Assembly (NCBI GenBank): GCA_035691285.1 | Contig: DASSJI010000273.1 | Span: 1-46,193, forward strand | DNA length: 46,193 nucleotides | Origin: DATFEN01 sp035691285 | GTDB taxonomy: Bacteria; Acidobacteriota; Vicinamibacteria; Fen-336 | Direction of reading: 5' to 3' | In this document: piece by piece, positions 1-10,877 of the stretch | Numbering within the stretch: position 1 is the stretch's first letter | Layout of the letters: every line of letters begins with the position of its first letter | The notes under the pieces: generated by a model | The model's input: the letters and a program-made list of their open reading frames with translations, nothing else | Told to the model about the DNA's origin: nothing | The model's database searches: none | Made by a program: the position numbers and the translations under genes

Positions 1-118
1 CGGGCACCGTCAGGCCCATCTCCGACGTCTTCTCGCCCGCGATCACGAACCACAGCAGCGCGGCCCGGGCCAGGCTCACCAGCTTCACCGCCATGTTCTG
101 GAGCAGGAGCGGGCGCAC
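1..118 (-). CDS. cdaR: CdaR/YbbR-type regulator of c-di-AMP synthase, N-terminal fragment
   Basis: Only the first 39 codons are inside the window; the gene runs off the left edge. The visible protein has a short polar start, a hydrophobic segment (about residues 11-28, containing LVSLARAALLWFVIAGEKT) and then the EMGLTVP stretch typical of the entry into the first YbbR domain. Known CdaR proteins are anchored by one N-terminal helix, place several YbbR domains outside the membrane and modulate the adjacent CdaA. The chosen GTG start is one base after the cdaA stop; an in-frame ATG lies 8 codons further in (first base 94). Position directly after cdaA is the classic cdaA-cdaR arrangement, often followed by glmM, which is not visible here. 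Confidence 0.82.
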   Translation of the reverse strand, partial: MRPLLLQNMAVKLVSLARAALLWFVIAGEKTSEMGLTVP

Positions 119-119
119 G

Positions 120-950
120 CTACTCGTCCCGCGCGGATGCGGTCTGGGGCGCGCTCGTCTCCTCCGGCCGCGCCTCCTCGATGCCCAGCGACTCGAGCAG
201 CGCGGCCTTCAGGGCCGGGCCGTCGTACTCGCGGCGGATGCGCCCCCCGGTCACGAGCGAGATCGTGCCCGTCTCCTCGGAGACGACCACCACCACCGCG
301 TCCGTGTCCTCGGTGATCCCGATGGCGGCGCGGTGCCGGCTGCCCAGCGTCCGCGAGAGCGCGGGGTTCACGGTGAGGGGCAGGAAGCAGGCCGCGGCCG
401 CGACCCGGTTGCCCTGGACGATCACGGCGCCGTCGTGGAGCGGCGTGCCCGGATTGAAGATGCTGATCAGCAGGTCGTAGGTCACGAAGGCGTCGAGGGC
501 GATGCCGGTCTCGATGAAGCTGCGCAGCCCCATCTCTCGCTCGATCACGATCAGGGCGCCCGTGCGCTGGGAGGCGAGGGCTGTCGCGGCGAGCACCGTC
601 TCGTCGATGACCTCCTCGCCGCGCTCGGCCGTGAAGGCGCCGAGGAGCGGCGTCTTGCCGAGGTGGGCCAGCACCTTCCTGATCTCGGCCTGGAACACGA
701 CGATCACGCCGAACACCAGATAGGGCATGAACGTGCGCAGCATCCAGTTGACCGTCTCGAGGTCGAAGAGCTTCGAGACCCAGTAGAGGACCACCAGCAG
801 CAGCGCGCCCAGGGCCATCTGCACCGCGTGGGTGCCCCGGATGAACTGCAGGAGCTCGTAGATGATGAAGGCGACGATCAGGATGTCCAGGACGTCCCAC
901 CAGTTGAACTCGGTGGCGACCAGGAACGCGTGCAGGCGGTCGAGGATCAC
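120..950 (-). CDS. cdaA: Diadenylate cyclase CdaA (c-di-AMP synthase)
   Basis: A 276-residue membrane-bound diadenylate cyclase that condenses two ATP into c-di-AMP. Three hydrophobic helices occupy about residues 20-88, followed by a DAC domain with both signature motifs: DGA at 173-175 (in LHDGAVIV) and RHRAA at 205-209. Length and order match the CdaA/DisA_N family closely. The GTG start (948-950) overlaps the folP stop in a GTGA tetranucleotide, and no better start exists before the conserved first helix. The gene sits between folP and cdaR, as in many bacteria. The last 20 residues are acidic and low in complexity and probably disordered. Confidence 0.95.
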   Translation of the reverse strand: MILDRLHAFLVATEFNWWDVLDILIVAFIIYELLQFIRGTHAVQMALGALLLVVLYWVSKLFDLETVNWMLRTFMPYLVFGVIVVFQAEIRKVLAHLGKTPLLGAFTAERGEEVIDETVLAATALASQRTGALIVIEREMGLRSFIETGIALDAFVTYDLLISIFNPGTPLHDGAVIVQGNRVAAAACFLPLTVNPALSRTLGSRHRAAIGITEDTDAVVVVVSEETGTISLVTGGRIRREYDGPALKAALLESLGIEEARPEETSAPQTASARDE

Positions 951-1822
951 GCGGCGCCCGCGAGGATCGCGTCGCACACCCGGGCCACCTGCGCCATCTC
1001 CCTGACGTCGTGGACGCGCACGACGTGGGCTCCGGCCAGCACCGCGGCCGCCACCGCCGCAGCCGTGCCGAAGAGGCGCTCCCCCGGCGGCAGGTCCAGG
1101 ACCTTGCCGATGAAGCTCTTGCGCGACGGCCCCACCAGGACCGGCCGGCCCAGGGCGTGCAGCTCCGGCAGCCGCCGCAGCGTCTCGAGGCTGTGGCCGG
1201 CGTCCTTGGCGAAGCCGATGCCGGGATCCACGACCAGCCGCTCCACGGGAACCCCCGCCCGCGCGGCGATCGCCACGCTCTCGCGCAGCTCGGCCAGGAC
1301 CTCGCCCATCACGTCGCGGTAGCTCGGCGTCTGGTGCATGCTCGCGAAGTCGCCGCGCAGGTGCATCAGCACTGCCGGGACGCCGCGCTGGGCGACGAGG
1401 GGCGCGAGGGCGGGGTCGAAGCGGAAGCCGCTGACGTCGTTGACGAGGTCGGCGCCTGCGTCCAGGGCGGCGCGGGCCACCTCGGCCTTCCAGGTGTCGA
1501 CGGAGACGAGGCCGGGGCCGCGCCGTCGAAGGCCCGCCACGACCGGCACCACCCGCCGGACCTCGTCGGCGGACCCGACCCCGGTCCCGCCGGGACGGGT
1601 CGATTCGCCGCCCACGTCCACGATGTCGGCGCCGTCCTCGAAGAGGCGCAGGCCGTGGGCCAGCGCCGCGTCGGGCTCGGCGAACCGGCCGCCGTCCGAG
1701 AAGGAGTCGGGCGTCGCGTTGAGGACGCCCATGAGCAGCGTGCGGACGCCCAGGACGAGCTCGCGCCCCCGCACCTCGAGGCGGAACGTGGACCGCGCCG
1801 TCGAAAGCGCCGTGCTCGCCAT
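947..1822 (-). CDS. folP: Dihydropteroate synthase
   Basis: Dihydropteroate synthase joins p-aminobenzoate to 6-hydroxymethyl-dihydropterin pyrophosphate in folate synthesis; it is a cytosolic TIM barrel. The signatures are all present: MGVLNATPDSFSDGG near the N-terminus, VDVGGESTRPG (pABA loop), DPGIGFAKD, VGPSRKSFIGKV and the C-terminal RVHDV. The ATG at 1820-1822 gives 291 residues; an in-frame TTG three codons upstream is the alternative. The ATG has GGAGGGG directly before it, too close for a normal Shine-Dalgarno, and a GATACT -10-like box ends 8 bases upstream, so a leaderless transcript is possible. The gap to ftsH is 66 bases, and the stop overlaps cdaA by 4 bases. Confidence 0.95.
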   Translation of the reverse strand: MASTALSTARSTFRLEVRGRELVLGVRTLLMGVLNATPDSFSDGGRFAEPDAALAHGLRLFEDGADIVDVGGESTRPGGTGVGSADEVRRVVPVVAGLRRRGPGLVSVDTWKAEVARAALDAGADLVNDVSGFRFDPALAPLVAQRGVPAVLMHLRGDFASMHQTPSYRDVMGEVLAELRESVAIAARAGVPVERLVVDPGIGFAKDAGHSLETLRRLPELHALGRPVLVGPSRKSFIGKVLDLPPGERLFGTAAAVAAAVLAGAHVVRVHDVREMAQVARVCDAILAGAA

Positions 1823-1888
1823 CCCCTCCAAGTATCCCCGATGCGGCGCGAAACAGAGGCGTCGAGGCCCCGGGATGGCCCGGGCTCT

Positions 1889-3795
<1,907 letters not shown>

Positions 3796-3799
<4 letters not shown>

Positions 3800-4377
3800 T
3801 TTCTAAACACTCCCGGAAGGTCTCCTGGAACCGCGGCTCGCGTGGCCGGGCGCGGGATCGTGCCGATGTAGGGCAAACCGCGGTAGCGCTCGGCGTAGTC
3901 GAGGCCGTAGCCGACGAGGAATCGGTCCGCCTCCGGCTCGGCGATCGTGAACGCCGCCCAGTCGGGATGGACGTCGGTCTTGCGCTCACCCGGCTTGTCG
4001 ATGAGGGCGCAGACCTTGAGGCTGCTGGGCTTCTGCAGCCGGATGTGGTCGAGGAGGAACGCCAGGGTGATGCCGGTGTCCACGATGTCGTCCACGATCA
4101 GGACGTGGCGGCCGCCGTAGCGGATCTCCGTGGAGTAGACGATGTCGGTACGCACCGCGCCCTCGTCCCGCGTGGACGCGACGCGCAGGAAGTGGCAGGT
4201 CGTGTCGAGGGGGATCTGGCGGATCAGGTCCGCCATGAACACCATCCCGCTCTTGAGCAGCGTGACGACCGAGAGGTCGTGGCCGTCGAAGGCGGCCGTG
4301 ATCTCGGCGCCCAGCTCGGCCACGCGCTGCTTGATCTGCTCCGCGCTGAAGAGCGCGTCCGCGGGCGCGAAGCTCAC
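3796..4377 (-). CDS. hpt: Hypoxanthine phosphoribosyltransferase
   Basis: A 193-residue purine-salvage type I phosphoribosyltransferase that makes IMP or GMP from base and PRPP. The PRPP-binding loop VLIVDDIVDTGIT spans about residues 92-104, and the flexible-loop and C-terminal regions (VHPDWAAFTIAEPEADRF, GYGLDYAERYRGLPYIG) match HPRT. The GTG start (4375-4377) overlaps the tilS stop as GTGA, and the stop overlaps the ftsH GTG the same way, so three genes are translationally linked. The tail after the GTIP motif is about 20 residues longer than usual and shows no motif. Confidence 0.95.
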
Positions 4378-5387
4378 GTCCGCGCCTCCGCGCGGTCGGG
4401 CCGGGCCCCGATGCGTACCTGGCCGAACCGGAACACGGCTTCGCGGCCGCCCGGCAGGGGCAGCCGCCGGCCCGAGCGCCCGGAGCGCCCCGACACCTCC
4501 AGGATCTTTTCCACGTGCGCGGCGCCCACGCGCTCGAGGCCTCCGGCCTCCAGGAGCGCCGTGCGGACCACCTGCCGCGCGAGGGGCCGTGGCGCCTGGC
4601 TGAGGGCCGTGCCGTCGAGGACGACGCCCCCGGACCCGCGGCGCGCCGCCCGACCGTACAGCTCCCGCGCGCGCTGGGCCACGCCCTCGTGCTCGTCCGA
4701 GAGGAGCGCCGCCGTGCGCGCCAGGCTCTCCCGGATGCTCGGATTGAAGTGCCGTTCGAGGTAGGGCAGGAGCTCGTGCCGCACGCGGTTGCGCGCGAAG
4801 CGCAGGTCGGCGTTCGTCTCGTCCTCGCGCCACTCGAGGCCGCGGGCCTGCAGATGCTCGAGCACGTCCCGGCGGCCCACGTCGAGCAGCGGTCGGATCA
4901 GGGTTCCGGCCCGCGGGCGCATGGCGCCGAGGCCCGCGCTGCCGGCGCCGCGGAGCAGCCGCAGCAGGAAGGTCTCGGCCTGGTCGTCCCGGGTGTGGGC
5001 GACCGCGATCGCGGCGGCCGCTTCGGCCTCGGCGATGCGCCGCAGGAAGGCATGCCGCTCCAGCCGCGCCGCCGCCTCGAGTCCCGCGCCGTCGCGTCTC
5101 GCCCGCCCACGCACGTCGGCCGCGCCCACATGAAGTGGGACGCCCAGACGGGCGCAGAGGTTCCGGCAGAACTCGGCGTCCGAGGCTGAGGCGGACCGCA
5201 GGCCGTGGTCGAGATGGGCGGCCACGACGCGGAATCCCCACCTGCGCCCGGTCTCGAGGAGAGCGTCGAGGAGCGCCACGGAATCCGCCCCTCCGGAGAG
5301 CGCTGCGACGATCGTCTCGCCAGGGCGGGGCGTCCCGAGGCCCCGCAAGGACCGGACGACCGCGACCGCCAGCGACGTCATCCTCAT
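4374..5387 (-). CDS. tilS: tRNA(Ile)-lysidine synthase TilS
   Basis: TilS attaches lysine to C34 of tRNA-Ile(CAU), changing its codon reading from AUG to AUA. The N-type ATP pyrophosphatase P-loop SGGADS is at residues 31-36, followed by HLDHGLR, HTRDDQAETFLLRLLRG and RPLLDVGR, then RNRVRHELLPYLE. At 337 residues it is shorter than the E. coli enzyme and carries only a brief C-terminal domain, as in many bacteria. The ATG at 5385-5387 is used; a second ATG two codons in is equally plausible, and neither has a clear Shine-Dalgarno. It is the first gene of the minus-strand operon and lies 33 bases downstream of a tRNA with anticodon CAU. Confidence 0.95.
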   Translation of the reverse strand: MRMTSLAVAVVRSLRGLGTPRPGETIVAALSGGADSVALLDALLETGRRWGFRVVAAHLDHGLRSASASDAEFCRNLCARLGVPLHVGAADVRGRARRDGAGLEAAARLERHAFLRRIAEAEAAAAIAVAHTRDDQAETFLLRLLRGAGSAGLGAMRPRAGTLIRPLLDVGRRDVLEHLQARGLEWREDETNADLRFARNRVRHELLPYLERHFNPSIRESLARTAALLSDEHEGVAQRARELYGRAARRGSGGVVLDGTALSQAPRPLARQVVRTALLEAGGLERVGAAHVEKILEVSGRSGRSGRRLPLPGGREAVFRFGQVRIGARPDRAEART

Positions 5388-5420
5388 GAGGTGCCTGTGT
5401 CTGCCTCCGTCGGGGGTGGA

Positions 5421-5497
5421 TGGTGGCGGTGCAGGGATTCGAACCCCGGACGCCGCGGATATGAGCCGCGTGCTCTAACCAACTGAGCTACACCGCC
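5421..5497 (-). tRNA. tRNA-Met (CAU), elongator type
   Basis: A full cloverleaf can be folded on the minus strand. The acceptor stem pairs GGCGGTG with CACCGCC, the D-loop contains AGCTCAGTTGGTTAGAGC, and the anticodon stem CGCGG/CCGCG closes the loop CTCATAT with CAT at 5461-5463. The T-arm carries GGTTCGAATC and CCA is encoded (5421-5423). First pair G-C and body sequence favour elongator tRNA-Met over initiator. A CAU anticodon can also belong to the lysidine-modified tRNA-Ile2, whose modifying enzyme is encoded next door, so identity is likely but not certain. Confidence 0.9.
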
Positions 5498-5558
5498 GAT
5501 GGGCGAAAAACCCCCCGAAAGGGCCGCAAACCACGTCCCCGAGCGAGTGTACTACGGA

Positions 5559-5567
5559 TGCTATACT
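5559..5567 (+). promoter_or_regulatory. Extended -10 promoter before the eight-cysteine protein gene
   Basis: TG-C-TATACT is a strong extended -10 element (TATACT at 5562-5567). No convincing -35 is seen about 17 bases upstream, as is common for extended -10 promoters. The expected transcript would start near 5574, giving an 18-base leader to the ATG at 5592. It could serve the small gene and hemB together. Confidence 0.5.
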
Positions 5568-5591
5568 CGCACCACCTACGGTGCGCTGAAG

Positions 5592-5756
5592 ATGGAGTGT
5601 GTCGTTTGCCACACGAGCGACCAGGACTCGCGTCTCAACAAGTGTCCGATCTGCTTCCAGTTGGCGTGCGACAACTGCGGCTTCAAGGCCTTCGGGCGGG
5701 TCTTCTGCTCCAGGCGCTGCTCCGACCAGTTCTTCTTCGGCGACGACGAGGAGTAG
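5592..5756 (+). CDS. Small eight-cysteine, probable zinc-binding protein
   Basis: A 54-residue protein with four cysteine pairs: CVVC (3-6), CPIC (18-21), CDNC (26-29) and CSRRC (39-43). The spacing suits two zinc sites in a zinc-ribbon or treble-clef arrangement. It ends in an aromatic-acidic tail (FFFGDDEE). I do not recognise the family. The ATG is preceded by an extended -10 promoter 25 bases upstream. The stop lies 26 bases before hemB on the same strand, so the two may be cotranscribed. A role in protein or nucleic-acid binding is possible but not shown by the sequence. Confidence 0.75.
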   Translation: MECVVCHTSDQDSRLNKCPICFQLACDNCGFKAFGRVFCSRRCSDQFFFGDDEE

Positions 5757-5782
5757 ACGCCGGCTGAGCCGCGTCAGCGCCA

Positions 5783-6754
5783 GTGCCCTTTCCCTCTGAA
5801 CGCCCCCGGCGCCTGCGGCGCACCGAGCGCCTGCGGGCCATGGTCCGCGAGACGCGCGTCGCGCCGCCGCAGCTCATCTACCCCATGTTCGTCGCGCCGG
5901 GACGCGGCCTCAGACGCGAGATCCCCTCGCTCCCGGGCTGCTTCCACCTGTCCGCCGACGAGGCGGCCCGCGAGGCGCGGGAGGTGGAGGCGCTCGGCAT
6001 CGGCGGGGTCATCCTGTTCGGACTGCCCGAGGGCAAGGACCCGCTGGGCAGCCAGGGTTACGCCGACGACGGCGTCGTGCAGGACGCGATCCGGGCGATC
6101 CGCGCCGAGTGCCGCGAGCTGCTCGTCGTCACCGACGTGTGCCTCTGCGAGTACACCTCGCACGGGCACTGCGGGGTCGTGGCGGACGGCGAGGTCAGGA
6201 ACGATCCGACCCTCGAGCTGCTCGCGAGGATGGCCGTTAGCCACGCTCGCGCAGGCGCCCACGTCGTCGCGCCCTCGGACATGATGGACGGGCGCGTCGC
6301 TGCGATCCGCCGGGCCCTGGACGCCGAGGAAATGAGCGAGGTCCTCATCCTCTCCTATGCCGCCAAGTACGCTTCCGCCTTCTACGGCCCGTTCCGCGAG
6401 GCGGCGGACTCGGCGCCCCAGTTCGGGGATCGCCGCGGCTACCAGATGGATCCGTCCAACGTCCGGGAGGCGTTGAAGGAGGTGCGCCTCGACGTCGAGG
6501 AAGGGGCCGACATCGTCATGGTGAAGCCCGCGCTGCCCTACCTCGACGTCATCCGCGCCGTGCGCGAGAGCGTCGACCGGCCGGTCGCGGCGTACAACGT
6601 TTCGGGCGAGTACGCGATGGTGAAGGCCGCCGCCGAGCGCGGCTGGATCGACGAGAAGCGGATCGTGATCGAGACCCTCACGGCGATCCGCCGGGCAGGC
6701 GCGGACGTGGTCCTCACCTACCACGCCAAGGACTTCGCCCGCTGGACGGCGTAG
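5783..6754 (+). CDS. hemB: Delta-aminolevulinic acid dehydratase (porphobilinogen synthase)
   Basis: A 323-residue cytosolic enzyme that joins two 5-aminolevulinate molecules into porphobilinogen. The two active-site lysines are visible as K195 (AAKYASAFYGPFR) and K248 (VMVKPALPYLD). The metal site is the cysteine type, DVCLCEYTSHGHC (C120, C122, C130), so a zinc-dependent enzyme is expected rather than the Asp-rich magnesium type. The GTG start gives the normal N-terminus PFPSERPRRLRRTERLR. It is followed after 29 bases by hemL, so two consecutive steps of the C5 haem pathway are paired. Confidence 0.97.
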   Translation: MPFPSERPRRLRRTERLRAMVRETRVAPPQLIYPMFVAPGRGLRREIPSLPGCFHLSADEAAREAREVEALGIGGVILFGLPEGKDPLGSQGYADDGVVQDAIRAIRAECRELLVVTDVCLCEYTSHGHCGVVADGEVRNDPTLELLARMAVSHARAGAHVVAPSDMMDGRVAAIRRALDAEEMSEVLILSYAAKYASAFYGPFREAADSAPQFGDRRGYQMDPSNVREALKEVRLDVEEGADIVMVKPALPYLDVIRAVRESVDRPVAAYNVSGEYAMVKAAAERGWIDEKRIVIETLTAIRRAGADVVLTYHAKDFARWTA

Positions 6755-6765
6755 CCCGACCGGTC

Positions 6766-6774
6766 TGCTAGAGT
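6766..6774 (+). promoter_or_regulatory. Possible internal extended -10 promoter for hemL
   Basis: TGC-TAGAGT lies in the short hemB-hemL gap, with TAGAGT at 6769-6774. The same hexamer serves as -10 in the stronger promoter at 15534-15562. No good -35 is visible. The predicted start near 6781 would leave only about three bases before the ATG, so any transcript from here would be almost leaderless. Confidence 0.3.
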
Positions 6775-6783
6775 ACCCGCGCC

Positions 6784-8063
<1,280 letters not shown>

Positions 8064-8067
<4 letters not shown>

Positions 8068-9767
8068 GAGCCTCCCCTCTGCCTCGAGCCGCGGCGCGCT
8101 CCGCTCGCGGCGCCGAGCCGGGACCGCGCGTGCCCACGCCGGACGTCGTTCGTGAGCAGCACCAGGCGTCCTGACTTGACGCCGCCCGCGGCCTCGAGGC
8201 CGAGCGCCGTCGCCGGCAGGTAGCGATACCGTCCCCGCACCCGAAGCCGCGCACGGCGCAGGCTGGAGGCCTCCCCGTCGCGCACGAGCAGGATGACCGG
8301 CCGGCGCTCGCTCACCACGGCCCACAGGTCGCAGCGCTCCTCCACAGCCTTGCGCGCCTCGAAGAGGATGTCGCGCTGCACCCGCGTGGGGTCCTCGCAC
8401 ACGATCACCCGGGCCGTCGGGCGGCGCTTGAGGGCTTGAGACACGTCGCGCACGATCCTGCGGTTCGGCTGGTCGGCCATGAACCCCGGCACGACGACCG
8501 CCGCGAAGACGAACGCGACGAGGCCGCTCGTGAGGCCGAGGGCGGCCAGCACGCCCCGCGGACGCGCGCGCCAGGCCGCGCCCAGGAGCGCGAGCCCGCC
8601 CGCCACGGCGGCGGCCACGGCGATCCGGCGGCGGACCGGCGAGATCCAGGCCGGATCCACGCGCGCAAGGAGCAGCGGCGCGGCCAGGATCGCCGCGCCC
8701 AGGATGGCCAGCGCCCCCCGCGCGACGTTCCGCTCGCCGCGCGTCCAATCCCCTGTCGCGAAGAGCCGCCCGACGACCAGGGAGAGCGCCGGGAGGAGGG
8801 GCAAGAGGTAGTAGTCCAGCTTGCCCCGCGACAGGCTCAGCGGCACGAGCATCGAGCCCGCCCACAGGAGCAGGAAGCGCGCTCCCTTCGTGCCGGCGTC
8901 TCCCGGCCCCGGCTGGAGCGCGCGCCAGGCCGCGAGGGGGAGCAGCAACGACCAGGGCGCGCCCACGGCGACGTAGGCGGCGGGGTAGAAGAGCGCTCCG
9001 CGGCCCGTGTCGTACGTCGCCGTCGCGAAGCGCTCCAGGTTCTCGCGCAGGAAGAAGTGGGCCAGCGGCTCGGCACCCAGGCGCAGGTAGACGAGGACGA
9101 ACCAGCCGAGGCCGGCAACGGCCGCGAGGACCGCCGCGAGCCCCAGGCCCAGCGGCGTCACGGGCCAGCGCTCACGGCGGCTCTGCCACGAGTACAGGAC
9201 GAGCCCCAGGCCCGCGAGGAGCAGGGCGATCGGGCCCTTGGCGAGGAAGCCGAGGCCGAGCGCCAGGCCCAGGGCGGGCACGACCCAGGTCGCGGGCGCC
9301 TGCCAGGCGCGGACGGTCAGGGCGACGGCCAGCGTCGTGAACAGCGCCAGCAGCATGTCCGCCATCGCGATGCGACCGAAGGACATGAACGCCGCGGTGC
9401 TGGCCAGCACGATGGCCCCGGCCACGGCCGCGTCCCGGCCGACGAGGCGCGCGCCCAGCCACGCGGTGGCGGCCAGCACGCCCAGAGCCGCGAGCCCCGA
9501 CACGGCGCGGCCGGCCGCGGCGGTCGGCCCGAGCCATTTCATGGCCGCGGCCATCAGCCAGTACGCCAGAGCCGGCTTGTCGAAGAACGGCTCGCCCCGG
9601 TACCGCGGCACCAGCCAGTCGCCGCTCTCCACCATCCCGCGGGCCGCGTCGAGGAAGTAGATCTCGGCGCGCTCCAGGCCGGCCCGGCCGAGGGCCGGAA
9701 AGAGCACGCAGGCGGCCCCCAGCAGGACGAGGCCGACACGGGCGCCGAAGGACAGTCTCGGGTTCAG
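8064..9767 (-). CDS. ArnT/GT39-like membrane glycosyltransferase
   Basis: A polytopic protein of about 567 residues resembling GT-C fold glycosyltransferases (PMT_2/ArnT type), which move sugars from polyprenyl-phosphate carriers on the outer side of the inner membrane. After the first helix comes the acidic catalytic loop ERAEIYFLDAARGMV (about 32-46), then PRYRGEPFFDKPALAYWLMA, both typical. About ten or more helices follow, with a soluble C-terminal domain. No ATG, GTG or TTG is available before the catalytic loop; the best start is CTG at 9765-9767, which overlaps the rlmN stop as CTGA. The sugar and the acceptor cannot be told from the sequence. Confidence 0.82.
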
Positions 9768-10846
9768 CGGACCGCGGCGAGGGGCGCCAGGGCAGGCCCC
9801 TTCTTGAGGTGGAGCTGGCCGCAGGCGGCCAGGATGTCCCGGCCCCGCGGGCGGCGCACGGAGACCATCAGGCCCGCGCCGGCGAGGACGCCGCAGAAGG
9901 CGTCGACGGCTTCGGCGGCGGGCGCCTCGAACGGGATCTCGGGCGCCGGATTGAGGGGGATGAGGTTGACCTTCGCGCGGCTCCCCGAGAGCAGGCGGGC
10001 CAGCTCGCGGGCGTGGGCCAGCGAGTCGTTCACGCCGCGCAGCAGGACGTACTCGTAGGTCACGACGCCGCCCCGCGGGATCGGGTAGCGGCGGGCGGCG
10101 GCGATCACCGCCTCGAGCGGGTACTTCTCCTCGATGGGCATCAGCTCGCGGCGCAGCCTGGCGTTCGGCGCGTGGAGGCTGATCGCGAGGTTCGGGCGCA
10201 CCGGCTCCCGCATGAGCTTCTCGAGCGCGGGCAGGATCCCCACCGTCGAGAGCGTCAGCTTCTTGGCGGCGATCGCGAAGCCGTCGGGGTCGAGCAGGAT
10301 GCGGAGCGCCGCCGCCGTCGCCTCGTAGTTGAGGAGCGGCTCGCCCATGCCCATCACCACCACGTTCCAGCTCCGCGGGCGCCCGGGCGGGTCCGGGTCG
10401 GAGACGGGCGCCTCGGCCATGACCGTCGCGACCTGCCCGAGGATCTCCCAGGCCCCGAGGTTGCGCCTGTAACCGGCGACCCCGGTCAGGCAGAACGCGC
10501 ACTTGAGCGGGCAGCCGGCCTGGGTCGAGATGCAGATCGTCCTGCGCCGCGCCTCGGGGATGTAGACGCCCTCTATGGTCGCGTCGTCGTCCAGGCGGAA
10601 CAGGTACTTGACGGTCCCGTCCTGCGAGCGGGCGCGTTCGGCGACGGGAGGCCAGCGTAGCTCGACCCGCTCGCCGAGGCGTGCGCGCAGCGGCTTGCCG
10701 AGATCGCTCATCGCCCCGAGGTCGCGTACGCGCTTCTTGTAGAGCCAGCCGTAGAGCTGGCCGGCGCGGAAGGAAGGCTCGCCGAGCTCGTCCGCCAGGG
10801 CGGCGAGGGCGTCCTTCCCCATGCCGAACAGATTGGGCCGCGCCAT
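9764..10846 (-). CDS. rlmN: 23S rRNA (A2503)/tRNA methyltransferase RlmN
   Basis: A radical-SAM enzyme that adds a methyl group to C2 of A2503 in 23S rRNA and of A37 in some tRNAs. The ATG at 10844-10846 gives 360 residues beginning MARPNLFGMGKDALA, the usual start of the family. The [4Fe-4S] cysteines CPLKCAFC are C112, C116 and C119. GMGEPLLNY, STVGI and SLHA follow, and the second catalytic cysteine lies in DILAACGQL (C342). The C-terminus overlaps the downstream glycosyltransferase by four bases. The gene is divergent from the membrane protein gene at 10878. Confidence 0.96.
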   Translation of the reverse strand: MARPNLFGMGKDALAALADELGEPSFRAGQLYGWLYKKRVRDLGAMSDLGKPLRARLGERVELRWPPVAERARSQDGTVKYLFRLDDDATIEGVYIPEARRRTICISTQAGCPLKCAFCLTGVAGYRRNLGAWEILGQVATVMAEAPVSDPDPPGRPRSWNVVVMGMGEPLLNYEATAAALRILLDPDGFAIAAKKLTLSTVGILPALEKLMREPVRPNLAISLHAPNARLRRELMPIEEKYPLEAVIAAARRYPIPRGGVVTYEYVLLRGVNDSLAHARELARLLSGSRAKVNLIPLNPAPEIPFEAPAAEAVDAFCGVLAGAGLMVSVRRPRGRDILAACGQLHLKKGPALAPLAAVR

Positions 10847-10866
10847 CCGGCCATGATAGCGCACCC

Positions 10867-10872
10867 TATAAT
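10867..10872 (+). promoter_or_regulatory. Consensus -10 box TATAAT immediately before a GTG start
   Basis: A perfect TATAAT ends five bases before the GTG start at 10878. With normal spacing the first transcribed base would fall at or next to the start codon, so the mRNA is predicted to be leaderless. No clear -35 is seen 16-18 bases upstream. The box lies in the 31-base divergent gap with rlmN. Confidence 0.5.
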
Positions 10873-10877
10873 GCCGC

